From: Rhipicephalus microplus
Lineage: Eukaryota; Arthropoda; Arachnida; Ixodida; Ixodidae
Assembly: GCF_043290135.1 (NCBI RefSeq)
Contig: NC_134703.1
Location: 115,877,005 to 115,941,004 of the forward strand
Length of the DNA stretch: 64,000 nt
Direction: 5' to 3'
Made by a program: the position numbers and the translations under genes. Below, in pieces: positions 11,489-22,013 of the stretch. Position 1 is the stretch's first letter. Each line of letters starts with the position of its first letter. The notes under the pieces were generated by a model. That model ran no database searches and was not told the origin of the DNA. It was given only the letters and a program-made list of their open reading frames with translations.

Positions 11489-11537
11489 GAGATAAGGCCA
11501 CGTGAGGGAGCGTCGCTCCCTCACGCTCCCTTATCTC
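11489..11537. repeat. strong hairpin
   Basis: Perfect 12-bp arms (CGTGAGGGAGCG at 11501-11512 and its complement at 11514-11525) are separated by one base. They are enclosed by an outer GAGATAAGG/CCTTATCTC stem at 11489-11497 and 11529-11537. No U-tract or gene is nearby, so a terminator role is not supported. Confidence 0.75.
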
Positions 11538-11671
11538 GCCGGGCGAAGTGGCGACGCGCGCTCTTTGCGCCATCTTGCTGGTAATGGTGAAAACACAATT
11601 CCGTCCGAGATGCTTGGAGCAGCGGTATGTGGTAGATATAAGTAGATTGCCGTTTGAACGGTGAAAGATGT

Positions 11672-11760
11672 GCTTCGGGGTGCCTCAGTTGTTAAAGCCT
11701 CGCTTTCATGACGCAAAGGTCCCATGTTCGATTCGGCACGCCGAAGTGTGTTTTCCTGCA
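11672..11760 (+). repeat. tRNA-like SINE head or tRNA pseudogene
   Basis: GGGTGCCTCAGTTGTTAAAG (A-box region) is followed at tRNA spacing by ATGTTCGATTCGGC (B box) and then a T-rich stretch with no Ruka body. It could be a different, decayed tRNA-derived SINE. The cloverleaf is poor, so I do not call a tRNA gene. Confidence 0.4.
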
Positions 11761-11889
11761 TATTTTTTTCTTTTTTGCGTTTCCGTATATATATAGATAC
11801 GTATACATATATGGTGCATGACATCGACGCCGACGCCGGCGGCAAAATCCAGCCGAAAGTGTCCACATATTTGCTATCGCAATAAAATA

Positions 11890-13560
11890 AGTATTAGGTG
11901 CTCTTCACTTATGAAGTGAGCTAAACATTTTAAATAATACGTTTAATAGTTACAACATGTCATCTACCGGCTGCGCTATTGACCACCAATAGATCGCGAG
12001 TACCGTCACAGCACGACAGGGGGCGTTCAGTAGGCAGGCCGAATAAAGTACCTAGAAAGACTAAAGTAGCGCCAACCAGGCCTCTTCGTTTTCGGTGGCT
12101 CTCCAAGCAGCCGCAGCAGTGCCCCTACAGCATCCAGCAAAAAACTACGGACGCAGGCATATCTTCTCCTGGCGTATACTGGAGGGTAAGCTGGTGCTGC
12201 GTCTCTTCCTCACCGATGTCGTTGTGGAAGCAAAAGAAAACAGGCGACTGAGGAAGGCGCTTGAAATACCAAGGCTACGAAGCACGAGGGAGAGGAAGAG
12301 CCTGTACGCTGACATGAATGTCGATACTTCAGTTATTTCGAGGGGCTTTAGGGGCAAACAAAGGACAGTACCAACTAGTCCATACCCACATTTTGCTGTG
12401 AACGAAGAAGCCTGAAGCACGTTAATGCGCTAACTGTTATAAAAGAATATTTTACCGAGACTACTAAAGCAAGTATAATGAGAACTTTATTTACTCTAAG
12501 TTCGATGATAGCTAGTTTACGTGTAGCTTATATACATCCGTGAATACATGGCAGGATAGGGCAGCATGTGAAATGTTTGTTGCTCACGTGGCATATCGAG
12601 GCAGACACTATGTCATGGAAAAGTGGAAGTATTTTACAGAGTGATCGTTCGAAAACCGGTACCCAAGGGAGAAAGCGCGTGAAAAGAATTGAAAGGTAGA
12701 GAGAGAAGGAGAGAAAAGCGCACACGAAAAAAGGTAGAGGGAATATGAAATGTGGTCTGAATACTTTATACGAAAGCAATTTGCATAATCGTTAGATGGA
12801 TGGGGCATTCCGGTCAGGTTATATGGTTTCCAAATGTTGTCTCGCTTAGTTTTTCTCGTCGCAAAGCAGCGTGAACTTCAGCTCCCCGTAAAGCAACGTT
12901 ATTCTGAGCCTCCCATTCATCATTCCTTCGTCATAAATTACAAGGTGGGGCGGAACACCCGAGAGGTTCCGGTTTGACGTGGGACTCTGTTTCGCCATGA
13001 GACACACTTTCTAGTTTCGCTTTAGTTTTTCGCTTTCTTACGCTGGCCACGTGGGAGACAGCAGGCTTAAACCGAGCAGAGCTTTGCTGTGAAACGTGGC
13101 GTTTGTTTGTGCTTCGTTGCACGGCCCCTTGACCTGAACGGCAAGAGCTAGTTTTTGAAGGAAGTTTGTGAATGAAATGGCACGCAGTTGATTGATGTGG
13201 TATTCCCTGCGCGGCTCCCACGACGGCGTCTTTGACGCATGATCAGTCAGCGATATAGCGAGCGATCATGCACTGCCACATTAAAAAAAAAAGTTGATGC
13301 GGAAGTGGAATTAGAAACATACATTTGTTTTTTTATTATTATTTGCTGCACTTCTGAACACACTGTAGAGCTTCGTGTTAGAGATACTATGTTGACACTA
13401 TCCTTTTACATTAGATCAACACACATGGGCGAGATGTGCAAGTATAATTATAGGGCCAGCTTTCTATATCAATAAATAATAATATTTGCATTGAAAGGAG
13501 GGAAAAAATGCAGCAGGATAAACGATTATCTTCTGGTTTTGAGCTCATTGAATGCGAAAG
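11890..13560. other. no recognisable feature
   Basis: The longest frame, 12095-12415 (106 codons, plus), is rich in Arg/Glu and has no family signature. I found no splice-supported structure, SINE or LINE. Confidence 0.4.
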
Positions 13561-13621
13561 CAGCCGAGTATCCTAGGGAATGCCATGTTTGAAGTTTAAG
13601 GCGCGTTGACGACAAAGGACC

Positions 13622-13752
13622 AGGGGCGGAGCCAGGGAGGGGGTGGCACACCAGGCATATGCCTCCCCAAATTTTTTTTTCGCCATTGCATAGAGAGTTA
13701 GAAATGGACTTTTTAAAAACGTGCCCCTCCTAACCCCCCCCCCCCCCCCCCC
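13622..13752. repeat. short dispersed repeat with poly-C end
   Basis: A GGGGCGGAGCCAGGGAGGGGG motif, a short run CACCAGGCATATGCC, an A/T stretch and a C homopolymer of about 17 bases occur in succession. I recognise this arrangement as a recurrent arthropod repeat type, without a firm family name. Confidence 0.4.
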
Positions 13753-13920
13753 GAAAAACATTTTTCGCTACGAGTCTGCAAAGGACCGATGGAGAACACA
13801 CGCAGACGGAGTGCCACTTCCAGCAATGTTTATTTCTAAAAGAGCACATCACATATACGTAGTATAAATATTCAAAACCAACGCTCGCAGTCTGCCACTC
13901 TAATAGGGAAACCACTGCCG

Positions 13921-13923
<3 letters not shown>

Positions 13924-14018
<95 letters not shown>

Positions 14019-14047
14019 AATGACGACGACGACGATGACGACGACAA
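13924..14047. repeat. compound AAC/GAC trinucleotide microsatellite
   Basis: About 57 bp of CAA units run into about 66 bp of CGA units with one interruption. The array sits between two copies of ACCACTG(C/T)CGTAAACAACAA, so it may have expanded between a short direct repeat. Confidence 0.95.
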
Positions 14048-14662
14048 CCACTGTCGTAAACAACAACATATAAGATTTCTTTGGATGCACACTACGTCAT
14101 AGTCCGAGGTAATGCAGCTACAAAATTCGAAGCGCATGTAGTCCTTACGAGAGTATTCAGAAGGCGCTTCTCAAAACTGATTATAGTACCTTAAAGATTT
14201 GACTAGAATTCGCCATTTGGGACAACTGTTTATGCTGTGATAAGTGGAGTAAGAATTGTCACACCAGTTGGTTAGAAGCAGACATAAATGAGTGTTGGAC
14301 CATACCAAATGACAATTTATATTGAAATGGGAGTGATAACTGCGTAGGCAGGGCTCCCGCACAATCGTGCTGCTCTGCAAGTAGAGTACGGCAGATTGCG
14401 GCTGATCTTGGTTTGGCTCACTCGCATCGTTAACGCCTTTACAAATTTATATACACAAAACGTGCATGGGAGAATGATTCCGATGTTCACTGTATATGTT
14501 AGTGCTTTATTGCGAGTATACTCCTTGCAGCACTTAAAAATGCGTTTGAGGCCGCACACTGACCCGCTAATCAAAGGCGCCATGTTCACTTTTAAAAACT
14601 GGTGTGCTGAAAAGGAGTGCTGTCTAAAATGTTGCAAGAGAAGGAAGGCATTCTGGCAAAGT

Positions 14663-15535
14663 GAATAATAATAACATCAGTAGAGAGAGAAACGAGAAAA
14701 AGGAAGGCAGGGAGGTTAACCAGATGCTAGTATCCGGTATGCTACCCTACACTGGGGTTGGGGAATAGGCGGTTGAAAGAGAAAGAGAGAGTTAAAAAAT
14801 AAATAAGAGAAAAACACCGACACACACGCACACACAAAATCAGTCCACTCAGAGGCGATCCGACAGGCCAGTAGTTCGTAAGAAGTCCAGTAGCGCTTGC
14901 ACGGCTTTTTTCTGTGACGATGAGTCATGACGATGGCGCGGTATACTTTCTTCTGACAGCGGCTGGTCATCTAACCTGTTTAGTGAATTAGAAAGCTGTT
15001 GTCTTTCCAGGTTGTATTCCGGGCAGTCACACAGGATATGTCGAATTGTTTCTTCATCTCCGCAGTGTGCACAGTCGGCGGTGTCGGCCATCCCTATGCG
15101 GAACGCGTACGCACGGGTAAACGCGACAATAATACTACTAACATCAGTAGGCGGAAGACTTCCACCAGATGCGCGAGAGGAGGTCGCGGCTCGCGTTCGT
15201 GCGCAATGCAACATCTTGGTCGCGTCGCAAGGCACTCACTGGTCTGGTTCTCCTCTGGAAGTACCCGACCCGAGATGATCGCACCAATTTCAGCACTTTC
15301 ATGAACACCATGCGCGTTGTTTCCGACCAGGAGGAACTCCGAGTGAGCGTTGTTATACCGGGGGAGACTGCCAGGAGACGCGAAGGTTATCACATTCCCG
15401 CACTCCACAGCCGACTGGACTTCCTCGTCGTGGACACACACCGGAACGTGAACGCGACAACGTTCCCGGTCACCACGTGCTAGAGCCCAATGCGGGCAGT
15501 GTTCAGGGCACGCCACAATGGTCAGATGGGTCTTT
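14663..15535 (-). pseudogene. decayed 3' end of a non-LTR retrotransposon (LINE)
   Basis: On the minus strand a frame ending at 14849 encodes the C-terminal cysteine motif of an RNase-H-type LINE: CAHCGDEETIRHILCDCPEY followed by ERQQL. Upstream the reading continues only after a frame change near 15200 (the natural-looking TRPVSALRRDQDVALR lies in a different frame), so the copy is broken. The 3' UTR carries GAAGGCAGGGAGGTTAACCAG and a TGCTACCCTACAC block, which recur in the fragment nested in the Gypsy relic at 17.2 kb. I place it in the I/R1/Jockey group broadly. No endonuclease or RT domain remains. Confidence 0.7.
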
Positions 15536-16709
15536 CCTCAGTACACGACAACTTATATTGAAATGGGAGTGAATGCTGAGTAGGCGAATCACAAGCTTGC
15601 AAAAACCCGTGCATAGTGTCTCGTTCACCAGCACAACGTTTACCCTCAAGCGACACTGAATAAATATGACCTGTGCAGGATTGAGTGTCCTAGGTCCCGG
15701 CCGTCCTTTCCGCACACAAATAGATCAGATTTGCCCTCCGTTGCTAGGCAAGCCGGCCATTATAAAGATACAGATGCTGACCTTCGTAAACGCCGTTGTC
15801 GAGAAAGTGAATCCGAAAAAAGAATTTCCAGTGGTGTTCCAAGGACTCGCTAAGCTGCTCAAAGAACACAGGATTCAATTTCAACCAGGAGCAAAGCTTT
15901 GGCAATCAGCTCCCCGAGACGCATCCCAATTCCATTGCACGAGAAGACAAAGTTGGAGCTTCAAAGGATGCAGAAGCTCGGGGTCATATCACCTGTTGAA
16001 GAGCCGACCGAGTGGTGTGGCACCGATGGTAGTCGTCCCAAAGCCCCCCAGAGGCGTGAGAATATGCGTCGAATTTACAAAGCTGAACCGCCACGTTCTC
16101 AGACAATGGCATCCAATTCCTGCCGTAGAGCACACTCTCAAATTTTTCATGGAGCTAAGATGTTCTTAAAGCTCGATGCCAACTCTGCACTATGGCAAAT
16201 TCCAGTTTGTGAAGAATCAAGAAAACTCACCACTTTCATCTCACCGTTTGAGTGCTTCTGCTTCAAGCGACTACCATTTGGCATTGCGTCAGCTCCTGAA
16301 CACTTCCAGAAACAGATGGCGTACATTTTACAAGGCACCAGTCGAGTTGTCTGTCGCATGGAAGACATCGTCATATGGGGTTCCAACAGCCAAGAGCACA
16401 ATGAGACCCTCCGAAACGTGCGACAGGCACTTGCAAAAGCTAGAGCGTGTTTAATGTTCAACGCCTTACATTGCTTGGACACTGCCTCACTGAAGACGGA
16501 ATAAGACCCCAAGAAAAGAACATTGAATCCACAATGAATAGGGAGAGTACCAAAACTGGGACCGATATGCAGAGAGTTTTCACAATGGCAACATACCTTG
16601 CGAGATTCGTTCCCAATCTCGGTGATATTTCGCGGCCACTCATACTCCTGTTGTCAAAAAATCAAGAATTTGCTTGGGGTGCTCCACAAAAGCCGGCATT
16701 CAAAAGGTG

Positions 16710-16952
16710 CCCCGCCGCGGTGGTCTAGTGGCTAAGGTACTCGGCTGCTGACCCGCAGGGCGCGGGTTCGAATCCCCGCTGCGGTGGCTGCATTTCCGAT
16801 GGAGGCGGAAATGTTGTAGGCCCGTGTGCTCAGATTTGGGTGCACGTTAAAGAACCCCAGGTGGTCTAAATTTCCGGAGCCCTCCACTACGGCGTCTCTC
16901 ATAATCAAATAGTGGTTTTGGGACGTTAAACCCCACATATCAATCAATCAAT
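16710..16952 (+). mobile_element. Ruka SINE nested in the Gypsy relic
   Basis: A full head (A box TGGTCTAGTGG, B box GGTTCGAATCC), body and ATCAATCAATC tail are present. The 13-bp target-site duplication CATTCAAAAGGTG at 16697-16709 and 16953-16965 splits the RNase H region of the pol pseudogene. Removing the SINE and one duplicate restores the continuity of the flanking homology, so the SINE is younger than the Gypsy copy. Confidence 0.95.
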
Positions 16953-17162
16953 CATTCAAAAGGTGGAAGCCGTTGCTTTCATCTCGTCCTGTCCTTAAAG
17001 TCTACGACCCATCAAAAGAAACAGCGGTCACCGCCGACGCATAATCCTTCGAACTGGGAGCATTAATCTGGCAGAAGCAAACCAATGACAAGTTTTCTGT
17101 AATCGCTTATGCCTCCAGGTTACTCTCAGAAACTGATAATCGCCACGCTTAGATTGAAAAAA

Positions 17163-17325
17163 TGAGAGACAAAGAGATAAAGATGCAAGGAAAGGCAGGG
17201 AGGTTAACCAAACGCACAACTGGTTTGCTACCCTGCACGTGGAAAATGATGAAGGGGAGAAAAGAGATTGCAGGAAGATAAGAAGGTACACACAATCACG
17301 AGCACACTCGGGGGAGCACGCAGGC
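17163..17325 (-). mobile_element. 5'-truncated LINE 3' UTR nested in the Gypsy relic
   Basis: The sequence GGAAAGGCAGGGAGGTTAACC, then GGTTTGCTACCCTGCAC, matches the 3' UTR of the LINE fragment at 14.66-15.5 kb. It splits the RNase H stretch between IEK (about 17160) and the resumption at ALALVWACDK (about 17326). The exact target duplication was not resolved. Confidence 0.7.
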
Positions 17326-18147
17326 TCTTGCTTTAGTCTGGGCATGCGATAAATTCAGCGATTACCTTGTTGGCAAGCTGTTCAAGGAGACGGATCACAA
17401 GTCATTGGTTCCAATCTTCACTTCGAAGAGTCTTGACGACTTGAGGCCTGGATTACAGCGGCTAAAGATGAGAATGACGCGCTATCGATACGAGGTGGCA
17501 TTCGTACAAGGCAAGGAACTTCTAGCCGCAGATGCACTTTCGAAAGCGCGTCTGAGAAAGAAGGAAGACAGCAAGCTCGAAGAAAGCGTTGAAGTTTTCC
17601 TGTGCTCTATGACAACCTCTATTCCAATAAAGCAACATTGTTTACAATGGTTAAAGGTATCCCAACAAGCAGACCCTAATAGCATACAGCTTCGTCTGCT
17701 GTGCAAAAAAAAAAAAGGCTTTTCAGGAGAGACATAAGACTTAACCTAAAACCCTTCTACGACCTCCGACACCAGCTCACTCTCGAGAATGATTTACTCC
17801 TCTACGCCTCACGAGTTGTCGTTCCCGACTCACGCCGAAAAGAAATCTTACGACTCTTGCACCAAGAACACTGGCATAACAAAGACATTGGCTCGAACCA
17901 GAGATGGTGTACCTGTGAGTACGTTTTGTGCGTCATTTGTGCGTGAGGAACGCGGGGCATATTTCGACCTGATTTCCATTCTGCGCGTGACCTTTCAATT
18001 TGTTGCCAACGCGTTCATTGGTTCGCCTTTCCGGCAAAGCTGGGACTTTTTAACTGCTAAACGAACGGTGCTTTGGGAGACGCATGTCACCAACAGCGGT
18101 TTTGTTTGCTCCATTCGACAATTAAAGACAATATCGATTCGTTTGTT

Positions 18148-18380
<233 letters not shown>

Positions 18381-18639
18381 AATGAAATGAACATTCGTTT
18401 AGTAGCTTAAGGTAGTGGTGACTCTGCATCTCGAGTAAGATCATCTGTAGGTCCCCAATATCCCAACATTGCTATAAGTGCATGCAATATGCACAGAAAT
18501 TACTTGGACCATGTCGTTAAGTGCATTTTCTGAAAAAAATGGCAGATCCCACGTAAAGTGGAAATCGACGATATGCAAAGCTTGAATGAGAAATGTTGAT
18601 ATGTCACTTCAAAACCAGCACAACGTTACGACGTGGAGG

Positions 18640-19365
18640 TAAATGATGCCATACAAGACTTCCATGTCATGATTATCATCTTTAGATGTGTCGTTTACTT
18701 TCGTGATCTATTCATGTCACATGATACCCAATTTAGTATATGGGGAGCTAGCAAAATGACCGCGAGCACGCTATGAGCGTGGTTTATGGTAATGTTCTTG
18801 CATGACACGCGTGTCAGGATTATCATGTTTGCCCCAGTCATATATTTCGTCATCCATCGACGTCACGTAACACCGAATTTGGTATGTGTGGAGCAAGCAA
18901 AACGGCCGCGAGCGCATAATGAAGGGCCCAATATACTCCAATGTAGCGCTGCCGCGTGCGCAAGCTGGGCACAGTGACGCTACGGTAGCAAAACGCGAGT
19001 GCTTTTGTCTGACGCCAGGCGCGACCAGCGTCCGTCGGCGCGGCCCGACGCCAAATTTGGCGTGAAATGCGACATACTGCATTTCGCGCCGATGCCACAG
19101 AGTAACTGTACTTTATGCTGATGCGTTACCCAGACAACACTGCGTCTCCCTCTTTTCATGACGGAGTGACTCCGGATGTGCCCAAACGCGCATGCGTCAA
19201 AGCAACGTAGCGCGGCGCGCGCCTCAAGTATATAGCAGGACCGGCGCCTGGCGGAGCAACGCCGGCGTTACGCGACGAAATCAACGCCAGCGAGCACGCG
19301 CACCGCGTCATGTCGAAATGTATTGGCGCGTTGACTGTGGCATGTAGTCATGTTCTCGCATAACG
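18640..19365 (+). repeat. composite repeat copy A, left part: monomers plus GC-rich core
   Basis: Two or so diverged monomers with the landmarks CATGACACGCGTGTC, GATTATCATGTTT, CACGTAA, CCGAATTTGGTAT and GGCCGCGAGCGC lead into a core at about 18925-19340. The core contains GGGCCCAATATACTCCAATG, a GACGCGACCAGCGTCCGTCGG-like block, a palindromic GCCAAATTTGGC and a TATA-like AGTATATAGCAGG. The same core is present in reverse orientation at 30.93-31.29 kb. A Penelope-like element interrupts the following monomer, and the array resumes at 23840. Confidence 0.75.
19356..19365. repeat. target-site duplication, left copy
   Basis: TCGCATAACG here is repeated at 23840-23849, immediately outside both ends of the Penelope-like insertion. 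A shared following A could extend it to 11 bp. Joining the flanks at this site rebuilds a normal composite-repeat monomer. Confidence 0.9.
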
Positions 19366-19595
19366 ATTGTTGAGACTCACACCGCGCTGGAATTAAACAC
19401 ACAAATAAAAGACACACTGAAGCACAGGTAGGACACACACGAGCGCGAACTAACAACTGTTTATTCGATGGAAATGTGACACACACATATATAGGTTGAA
19501 AGGAGAGAAAAAGAAGAAAAAGAAAGAGCGTGAACATGCGCACTGCCCACCAAGATAAAGCGCCCATCAGTGCTAATCAAATCCAGCCTTGTCAA
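19366..19595 (-). promoter_or_regulatory. 3' UTR and pseudo-LTR segment of the Penelope-like unit
   Basis: These 230 bp follow the stop codon of the element ORF. In sense they contain a T/C-rich run, ATCGAATAAACAGTTG with a possible AATAAA poly(A) signal, GTTAGTTCGCGCTCGTG, and the terminus GTGTGAGTCTCAACAAT. The same segment at 22012-22241 lies directly upstream of the ORF start. In tandem Penelope-like elements this is where the promoter is expected, but I see no clear TATA box. Confidence 0.7.
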
Positions 19596-22013
19596 CTATC
19601 TAAAATGTCTACGTAAAAAAGTATATTCATTGTTTGACAAATGAATAGATGGCACACTAACACATTTGTCCTCACCAAACCTGCGCATCATGAAAGCTTC
19701 AATGATTTCTCTTTCCCTTTTGTCTTCTGATCTGGATAAAACAATGGTCTTTTCAAAGTTCGGCTTACAATGACACTTCATGCAATGGGTAGCTAAGTTA
19801 CTGGGGTGACTGATTTGCTTGCAGTTATAATCATGCTCGCGTAAACGTGAGTTAAGGCACCTACCAGTTTGCCCAACGTACCAATTTCCGCAAGGCAAAG
19901 GAGTACCATATACAACATTTGTTTCACATGGAACAAATTTGTTAACATGCCTAACCGAACATATGTGGTTGTTCCCTTGGTTGCCGCTGTTTACTTGGTG
20001 ACAAAGCGAAATTAATTTGTGAGGTGCCGTAAAGGTCATGGGTATGCCATGCCTACTTGCAATTTTTTTTTTCAGTCCATGCGAAATGCCGTGAACGTAA
20101 GGCATAACAATAGGCCTCTCCTCTGGCTTCTCTTTTAATCCTACGTTCGTGTTGTGCGTGCTACCGATGGTTTTTAAAAGCCTCTCGGCCAAGGCTGTGA
20201 TTAAGGCATCAGGGTAATCACTGTCCCTAAGTCTATCAATCTGCTTCATCAAACTACGTGCAACCATGTGGTCACACGACTTTTGGCAGCTGTTTAACAT
20301 GCACGCATATGCAACACTTCTTTTCACAAGCTTGGAGTGACCCGAGCTGTAGCTTAACAAACTTTTATCACCTCTAACGTCATATTCCCAGCACATGTGT
20401 CCCTCACCTTGCGAAATCATGATGTCTAAAAACTTTATGCCAGAACTTGTGGGCAACTCGTAAGTGAAATCAAGACCACGAAATGTTGTTTTAAACATCG
20501 CGACAAAAACTTCGGGTTTTATGTTGGCACATTTCGACCTAGGGAAACATAATAAAAAATCATCAACGTAGCGGAAACATGCCACAACGCCGTACCCTTG
20601 CAATCGGGGTTGCAATTCACGATCTCCTTTCGCCATGTACAAATTCGATAAGATCGGCGCCAAGCACGAGCCGATGCAGATACCGTCGTTCTGAACAAAA
20701 ATGGATCCATTGAATTCCACGTACAATGACTGAAGGTAAAGGCGCAGCAAATCCAAAAAACTACGAACACTAATCCCACACTCGTTTTGAAATCTAACAA
20801 CCCCGTAAGTGTCAATGCCTTCCTGCACCGTAGTAATGGCCTCAGTTTGTGGGATGTTGTAGTACATGTCCTTGACGTCTATAGATATGCACGTCACTGA
20901 TTGTCCCTTCTTTAGGAATTCAATAATACCGTTTGAGTTGCTCACCCCAAAAGGGTCTTCCACTGCGATGAGTTCCAACATTCCTTTGAGAAATCTAGCT
21001 AAAATGTGCTGCCAAGTACCTTTATCTTCCACGATCATCCGGAAGGGATTGTCTTGCTTGTGCGTTTTGGTAGTGAAGAAGGGTCTCAATGTGGTCCCGT
21101 TGCAACCCTTAAGGTCCTTTTCCAGCTTCTGTAGTCCCAGTCGCTTACACAAGCTAACGGCTTTTTTGTGAACATTCTGCAACGATGCGCCATCGAGATC
21201 CACTATTGAGAAGTTCTTTTCAACCGCTTCTCTAGCCTTAACCAGGTGTCGGTCTACCGCCATAACTACAAATCTTCCCGTCTTGTCCGACAATTGTAGC
21301 GTCAAATTTTGGTCTTTTAAAAATTTTACCACGTTTTTCACATTCTCGCCTCTCGGTCTGCGCAAAGGGTGTTTGTTGACACACTTGATGCCCTCTACAA
21401 TGCAAGCATTCTTCACATCTTCTGGAACCCTGCGTGCCACGTCGTGAACGAAGCTCAAAAGTTTTGAAGGTTTGCAACAAGGTTGTATCGCAAATTTTGG
21501 ACCTTTGTCAAGAATGGACCGTACCTCTTGTGGTAGCTCTACATCAGAAACGTTGATGTGCCCTGTCGATGCGACACTGGGTGACTTCCTCCTATTCCTG
21601 GGAAGCGACGCGAAGGACAGTCTCCATAACCGTTCCCCCAGGTTCTCGGCCGTTTCTATGAAGAAAGCGTACATCAGGCTTGACGCATTCGGAACGAGGT
21701 GTCTTGCACAAGTAGCCTTGATATGCAACCTAAAAATCCGTATTTGTCTCCAGCTCTCAGCTCTCAAAATTTTACACAGTCGTCTCGACGTCTTCTCGGT
21801 GGGAGCAATCCTGCCCAGCAATGAGGACAAGACGGGCATCGACAACCCATGCGACAAAGCATAAGTAAAGGTGCGCGTTCTGGCTCTCTCTTGAGCAATG
21901 CAGTTGACGAAGAAGTATAACCGCTGAAGGGGCGGAAGGTCAGGAACATAGAAGCCCGATGTACTTGAAATGACGGTTAGAAGGGCAAGAGTGGGGGCTA
22001 GTTGGTTGAACAT
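19596..22013 (-). CDS. Penelope-like element polyprotein: reverse transcriptase plus GIY-YIG endonuclease
   Basis: This 805-codon ORF has no stop or frameshift. Its ATG (22011-22013) spans the junction between the two tandem units. The N-terminal region includes ILDKGPKFAI (about residue 165-180), a conserved Penelope-type motif. The RT domain has the motif-A aspartate in SIDVKDMYYNIP (D379), the GICIGSCLAPILSNLYM block, and the catalytic RYVDDFLLCF (Y482, V483, D484, D485). A Cys/His-rich linker with possible zinc-binding residues precedes the GIY-YIG endonuclease, read as VVY (700-702) and YVG (712-714). The endonuclease continues QTGRCLNSRLREH and has a downstream REREIIEAF bearing the expected glutamate. 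RT with a C-terminal GIY-YIG nuclease defines Penelope-like elements; this one looks closer to the Neptune/Poseidon type than to Drosophila Penelope, which is a tentative view. All key residues I can check are present, so the protein may be functional for retrotransposition. Confidence 0.96.
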   Translation of the reverse strand: MFNQLAPTLALLTVISSTSGFYVPDLPPLQRLYFFVNCIAQERARTRTFTYALSHGLSMPVLSSLLGRIAPTEKTSRRLCKILRAESWRQIRIFRLHIKATCARHLVPNASSLMYAFFIETAENLGERLWRLSFASLPRNRRKSPSVASTGHINVSDVELPQEVRSILDKGPKFAIQPCCKPSKLLSFVHDVARRVPEDVKNACIVEGIKCVNKHPLRRPRGENVKNVVKFLKDQNLTLQLSDKTGRFVVMAVDRHLVKAREAVEKNFSIVDLDGASLQNVHKKAVSLCKRLGLQKLEKDLKGCNGTTLRPFFTTKTHKQDNPFRMIVEDKGTWQHILARFLKGMLELIAVEDPFGVSNSNGIIEFLKKGQSVTCISIDVKDMYYNIPQTEAITTVQEGIDTYGVVRFQNECGISVRSFLDLLRLYLQSLYVEFNGSIFVQNDGICIGSCLAPILSNLYMAKGDRELQPRLQGYGVVACFRYVDDFLLCFPRSKCANIKPEVFVAMFKTTFRGLDFTYELPTSSGIKFLDIMISQGEGHMCWEYDVRGDKSLLSYSSGHSKLVKRSVAYACMLNSCQKSCDHMVARSLMKQIDRLRDSDYPDALITALAERLLKTIGSTHNTNVGLKEKPEERPIVMPYVHGISHGLKKKIASRHGIPMTFTAPHKLISLCHQVNSGNQGNNHICSVRHVNKFVPCETNVVYGTPLPCGNWYVGQTGRCLNSRLREHDYNCKQISHPSNLATHCMKCHCKPNFEKTIVLSRSEDKREREIIEAFMMRRFGEDKCVSVPSIHLSNNEYTFLRRHFR

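Larger units (their letters stand above)
15660..17930 (+). pseudogene. Ty3/Gypsy retrotransposon pol relic (RT, RNase H, start of integrase)
   Basis: Translated pieces in successive frames align in order with a Gypsy pol. They are VNAVVEKVNPKKEFPVVFQG (about 15790-15850), HEKTKLELQRMQKLGVISPV (RT start), FTKLNRH, KLDANSALWQIPVCEESRKL, RLPFGIASAPEHFQKQM, the catalytic motif read as RMEDIVIWG, the RNase H segment YDPSKETAVTADA, then LVWACDKFSDYLVGKLF and ADALSKA, and an integrase zinc-finger start HQEHWHNKDIG near 17865. At least four frame changes, stops and the altered catalytic motif (ED where DD is expected) make it dead. A Ruka SINE (16710-16952) and a LINE tail (about 17163-17325) are nested in it. 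No gag or LTR was found next to it; homology stops at about 17930. Confidence 0.9.

Noticed and set aside
11489..11537. Rho-independent terminator
   Set aside because: No upstream gene, no U-tract and a eukaryotic setting.
15094..15516. 140-codon minus frame as a host gene
   Set aside because: It overlaps the LINE relic in a shifted frame and has no signature of its own.
19366..19595. Hammerhead ribozyme in the Penelope-like pseudo-LTR
   Set aside because: Such ribozymes are known in these elements, and an ACTGATGGGCGC stretch is suggestive, but the required CTGATGA...GAAA core is not present at proper spacing by eye.
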